NCBI RefSeq assembly: GCF_014837235.1
Contig: NZ_JACYFT010000003.1
Span: forward strand, 267,660-331,659
From: Limnohabitans radicicola
GTDB lineage: Bacteria > Pseudomonadota > Gammaproteobacteria > Burkholderiales > Burkholderiaceae_C
Reading direction: 5' to 3'
DNA: 64,000 bases
Below, piece after piece: positions 61,253 through 64,000 of this stretch. How positions within the stretch are numbered: the first letter of the stretch is position 1; each line of letters begins with the position of its first letter. The translations under genes were made by a program, and so were the position numbers. The notes under the pieces are model-generated. The model ran no database searches and had not been told where the DNA came from. It worked only from the letters and a program-made list of their open reading frames with translations.

Positions 61253-62773
61253 TTACTTCTTGTTGAAGAGCTCTTCGATCTTCTTCTGATCTTCAGCGCC
61301 CTCATCCTTGGGTTTGAAAGGGTCCTGGTCCTTGTTGGCATTGTCTGCATCACTCTCCAGGGGGGGCGCTTCCAGCACCACCTTGTCCAGGTCCACCACC
61401 TCTGGCTTGTCCAGGAAGGCCGTGACCGATTGCGGCACAAAGATCACCACCACCACCAGCAGGATCTGCATCAGCACCCAAGGGATCGAGCCCAGGTAGA
61501 TGTCGTTGGATTTGACTGGAACGGGAATGCGTTTTTCCTTGTAAAGCGTATCGGCAATGCCGCGCAGGTAGAACAGCGCGAAACCGAAGGGCGGGTGCAT
61601 GAAGCTGGTTTGCAGGTTCACGCACAGCAGCACGCCAAACCAGATCAGATCGATGCCCATTTTCTCGGCCACAGGCGCCAACATTGGCACGATGATGAAC
61701 GCGATTTCAAAGAAGTCGAGGAAGAAGGCCAGGAAGAACACGAAGATGTTCACGACGATCAAGAAACCGACCTGACCACCGGGCAGGCCCGACAGCAGGT
61801 GCTCGACCCACTTGGCACCGTCCACACCTTGGAACACCAGGCTGAACACGCGCGAACCGATCAGGATGAACACGACCATGGCCGTCAGGCGCATGGTGCC
61901 GTGCATGGCTTCCCACATCAGCGATTTGTTCAGGCGCTTGTGCATCGCGGCCAGGATCAGGGCGCCAACCACCCCCATGGCACCCGCTTCGGTGGGGGTG
62001 GCCAGAGCCGACTCCTGGAAGGGCAGGCCGCCCATCGAGCCGAGCACGGTGAAAATCAGGATCGCCGAGGGCACGATGCCTTTCAGGCACTTGCTCCACA
62101 AAGCCCAGCCATTGAGCGAGCGTGCTTCACGCGGCACACCGGGCACATAGCTGGGTTTGACCATGCCCAGAGCAAAGGTGTAGGCGGCAAACATCGCAAT
62201 TTGCAGCAGCGACGGGCCCCAGGCACCTTTGTACATGTCGCCCACAGGTTTGCCCAGCTGGTCAGCCAGCACCACCAACACAAGCGAAGGTGGCACCAGC
62301 TGTGTGATGGTGCCGGAGGCTGCCAGCACGCCAGTGGCGTAGCGCATGTTGTAGCCATAGCGGATCATGACAGGCAAGGAAATCAGCGCCATGGCGATCA
62401 CCTGCCCAGCCACGGTGCCCGTGATGGCTCCAAGAATGAAGCCCACGATGATCACCGAGTAGCCCAAGCCGCCACGCACCGGACCGAAGAGTTGACCCAT
62501 GGAGTCGAGCATGTCCTCGGCCAGACCGCATTTTTCGAGGATGGTTCCCATGAAGGTGAAAAATGGGATGGCCAGCAGCAGGTCGTTGCTCAGAATCGAG
62601 AAGATCGAAATCGGCAGGTTGCTCATGAAGGCCACCGGGAACCAGCCCATTTCGATGGCGTAGAGACCTGAGGCCAGGCCCAGTGCGGCCAGAGAGAAGG
62701 CCACGGGGAAGCCCACCAGCATCACCACCACGAGGCCCGCGAACATGATCGGGGCGAAGTTTTCCATTTGCAT
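61253..62773 (-). CDS. TRAP transporter large permease (DctM type)
   Basis: A 506-residue inner-membrane protein with about 12-13 hydrophobic segments. Typical pieces: MFAGLVVVMLVGFPVAFSLAALGLASG, GAITGTVAGQVIAMALISLPVM, LAASGTITQLVPPSLVLVVLADQLG. It is longer than the usual 430-residue DctM because of an inserted loop and a charged C-terminal tail of about 60 residues (from DKPEVVDLDKVVLE to EELFNKK), as in the large permeases that go with TakP-like receptors. AAGGAC precedes the ATG. Confidence 0.92.
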   Translation of the reverse strand: MQMENFAPIMFAGLVVVMLVGFPVAFSLAALGLASGLYAIEMGWFPVAFMSNLPISIFSILSNDLLLAIPFFTFMGTILEKCGLAEDMLDSMGQLFGPVRGGLGYSVIIVGFILGAITGTVAGQVIAMALISLPVMIRYGYNMRYATGVLAASGTITQLVPPSLVLVVLADQLGKPVGDMYKGAWGPSLLQIAMFAAYTFALGMVKPSYVPGVPREARSLNGWALWSKCLKGIVPSAILIFTVLGSMGGLPFQESALATPTEAGAMGVVGALILAAMHKRLNKSLMWEAMHGTMRLTAMVVFILIGSRVFSLVFQGVDGAKWVEHLLSGLPGGQVGFLIVVNIFVFFLAFFLDFFEIAFIIVPMLAPVAEKMGIDLIWFGVLLCVNLQTSFMHPPFGFALFYLRGIADTLYKEKRIPVPVKSNDIYLGSIPWVLMQILLVVVVIFVPQSVTAFLDKPEVVDLDKVVLEAPPLESDADNANKDQDPFKPKDEGAEDQKKIEELFNKK

Positions 62774-62803
62774 GTTTTGTCCTTGACGTCTTGGTCTTGT
62801 GCT

Positions 62804-63343
62804 TTATTGCAGCGGCTTTTCGTAGTGGGTGTCCATGGCGTATGCACCCTGCAGGTAGGCGACACGCTTGATCAATTCGGCCACACCTTGCAGCCAGACC
62901 ATGGCAAATCCCACTGGCAGAGCCAATGTGGCGGGCCAGCGGATCAGGCCGCCAGCGTTTTGACTCATTTCGCCGGAGACCCATGTGTTCCAGAAGTAGG
63001 GCGCGGAGAGCCAGGTCAGGTAGCCCATGATGGGCAGCAGGAACACGATGAGGCCGAAAATGTCCACATAGACGGGGCCGTTGCCTTTGAGCTTGCCATA
63101 CAACAAGTCCACACGCACATGCTCGTTGACTTTGAGCACATAGGGTGAGCCGACCATGACCACCCAGGCGAACATGTACCACTGGATTTCAAGCAAGCCG
63201 TTGGAGCTCCAATCGATGCCGTAGCGGATGAATGCGTTGCCGGCACAGATCATGGCCGACAGGAAAACGGCCCACGAGGCGATTTGGCCAAACTTTTCGC
63301 TGAACCAATCCATGGCATTTGCAAATTTGATCAAGAAGGTCAA
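62804..63343 (-). CDS. TRAP transporter small permease (DctQ type)
   Basis: A 179-residue four-helix membrane protein: WAVFLSAMICAGNAFIRYGI, WYMFAWVVMVGSPYVLKVNEHVRVDLLYG (the conserved HVRVD of DctQ), FGLIVFLLPIMGYLTWL. A TTG start at 63343 is chosen because GGAG lies seven bases before it and the frame upstream passes through a terminator hairpin; an ATG at 63313 is the alternative. It lies 30 bases before the large permease gene. Confidence 0.85.
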   Translation of the reverse strand: MTFLIKFANAMDWFSEKFGQIASWAVFLSAMICAGNAFIRYGIDWSSNGLLEIQWYMFAWVVMVGSPYVLKVNEHVRVDLLYGKLKGNGPVYVDIFGLIVFLLPIMGYLTWLSAPYFWNTWVSGEMSQNAGGLIRWPATLALPVGFAMVWLQGVAELIKRVAYLQGAYAMDTHYEKPLQ

Positions 63344-63366
63344 TGCATTTCTCCAATTGTTCTCAT

Positions 63367-63391
63367 AAAAAGAGGTGCCGTAAGCACCTCT
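63367..63391 (-). terminator. intrinsic terminator between the molybdate-type regulator gene and the TRAP permease genes
   Basis: AGAGGTGC (63371-63378) pairs with GCACCTCT (63384-63391); on the minus strand the stem is followed by TTTTT. It lies only 23 bases before the dctQ-type TTG start and 132 bases after the upstream gene's stop, so it is either that gene's terminator or a leader attenuator of the permease genes. Confidence 0.8.
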
Positions 63392-63523
63392 GGGCAAAAT
63401 TTGACCATGCCAATGGTAACCATACCAGGGCGGATTCAGGCATTTGCGCCTTGATATTTGACTCTATTGACGCTGAATTTTTCTCAATTGGACCTGTTTT
63501 TGAGGCGTGCCCAGCGAAATCCA

Positions 63524-64000
63524 TCAGGTTAACGGGCGTTTTTTGGGGGGCGTCCACCAGGGGAAATGCTGCTTCAAAGACTGGACTTGTCCACAGGTGT
63601 GGTCTGCTTCGTAACCCGGCAATTGGTTCAGGCGTGCAATCCAGCCTTGCGAAGCGAGGACAGCCTGCAGCTGTTGCACCGGGGGCGAGTTCAGCGCGCT
63701 TTTGAGGCAAATCAGCCAATAGTTTTCTTTTTTGAGTGGAATGAAGTCCAGGCCTTGAAGGCGTGCCGCTGAAGCAATGCCCAAGCCTGTATCGGCTTGC
63801 CCCGATGCGATTCGTGCAGCAACCGCCGCATGGGAGGGTTCTTCGTCACCATAGCCACAGACATGGCTCGGTGATAGTCCGGCCTCCGTCAGCCATTGAT
63901 CGAGCAGCAGGCGAGTGCCTGTGCCTGAAGGCCGATTGATGAAGCGCACTCCGGGTTTGAGCAGGTCTTTCAGATCCTTGAGCTGATGCGGATTGCCTTG
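63524..64000 (-). CDS. substrate-binding domain protein, C-terminal part (COG1910-type, probably a ModE-like regulator)
   Basis: The frame runs off the right edge of the window, so the N-terminal part is missing; 158 residues are visible. The segment LKDLLKPGVRFINRPSGTGTRLLLDQWL and GYGDEEPSHAAVAARIASGQADTGLGI matches the periplasmic-binding-like domain that follows an HTH in molybdate-sensing regulators. The GTG at 63949 is internal. It is the upstream neighbour of the TRAP permease genes on the same strand; whether it controls them is unknown. Confidence 0.78.
   Translation of the reverse strand, partial: QGNPHQLKDLKDLLKPGVRFINRPSGTGTRLLLDQWLTEAGLSPSHVCGYGDEEPSHAAVAARIASGQADTGLGIASAARLQGLDFIPLKKENYWLICLKSALNSPPVQQLQAVLASQGWIARLNQLPGYEADHTCGQVQSLKQHFPWWTPPKKRPLT

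Overview
The window looks like a chromosomal segment of a GC-rich aerobic betaproteobacterium of the order Burkholderiales, most likely Comamonadaceae (Limnohabitans/Hydrogenophaga-like). This is inferred from five orphan Bug-type receptors of the tripartite tricarboxylate transporter (TTT) family, a BPSS1780-family membrane protein, the xseB-ispA-dxs operon and indolepyruvate oxidoreductase of the long betaproteobacterial type. No rRNA, tRNA, CRISPR, insertion sequence or prophage was seen. Coding is dense: no stretch over 300 bp lacks a gene, and the longest gaps are about 130-190 bp and mostly hold promoters, palindromes or terminators.

Layout. 1-5041: end of an HMG-CoA-lyase-like gene, a VOC protein, a Bug receptor, glycerate 2-kinase, a Crp/Fnr regulator behind a perfect FNR-type box, and a second Bug receptor. 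5093-10896: iorB and iorA (minus strand), divergent from a LysR gene that leads into a thioredoxin-like and an AlkD-like gene. 10925-13332: a radical SAM gene with an SOS (LexA) box against its start codon, a Sel1-repeat protein and an SRPBCC protein. 13329-23041: a purine island with a small oxidoreductase-like protein, guanine deaminase, a nucleoside-type ABC importer (ATPase, two permeases, BMP lipoprotein), a Rieske oxygenase, adenine deaminase and a second BMP protein. 23060-26161: a GntR / Bug / MmgE-PrpD cassette behind a palindromic operator. 26316-31641: dcd, rhlE, a TonB-dependent receptor and an alpha/beta hydrolase. 31712-36756: M20 amidohydrolase, two tandem Bug receptors, divergent LysR and a TSUP exporter. 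36816-43919: guaC and a heavy-metal RND efflux operon (CzcI-like, B, A, C). 44024-53279: uvrD, slyD, a membrane protein, thrB, polA, a GST-like protein and a ZIP transporter. 53305-56202: sulfurtransferase, EamA transporter and a second Rieske oxygenase. 56385-59380: xseB-ispA-dxs. 59567-64000: a TRAP transporter whose binding protein converges on its permease genes, and the end of a molybdate-binding-type regulator gene.

How the parts fit. Most of the window is small regulated uptake-plus-enzyme cassettes for organic acids, set among housekeeping genes. The purine island gives the clearest joint function: import of nucleosides or bases, deamination of guanine to xanthine and adenine to hypoxanthine, and possibly ring hydroxylation by the Rieske enzyme (HpxD-like role, inferred). 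Control signals readable from sequence are an FNR-type box, a LexA box, three regulator-proximal inverted repeats, several intrinsic terminators placed just ahead of same-strand start codons, and a recurring arrangement in which a -10-like hexamer lies exactly six bases before the start codon, which predicts leaderless mRNAs.
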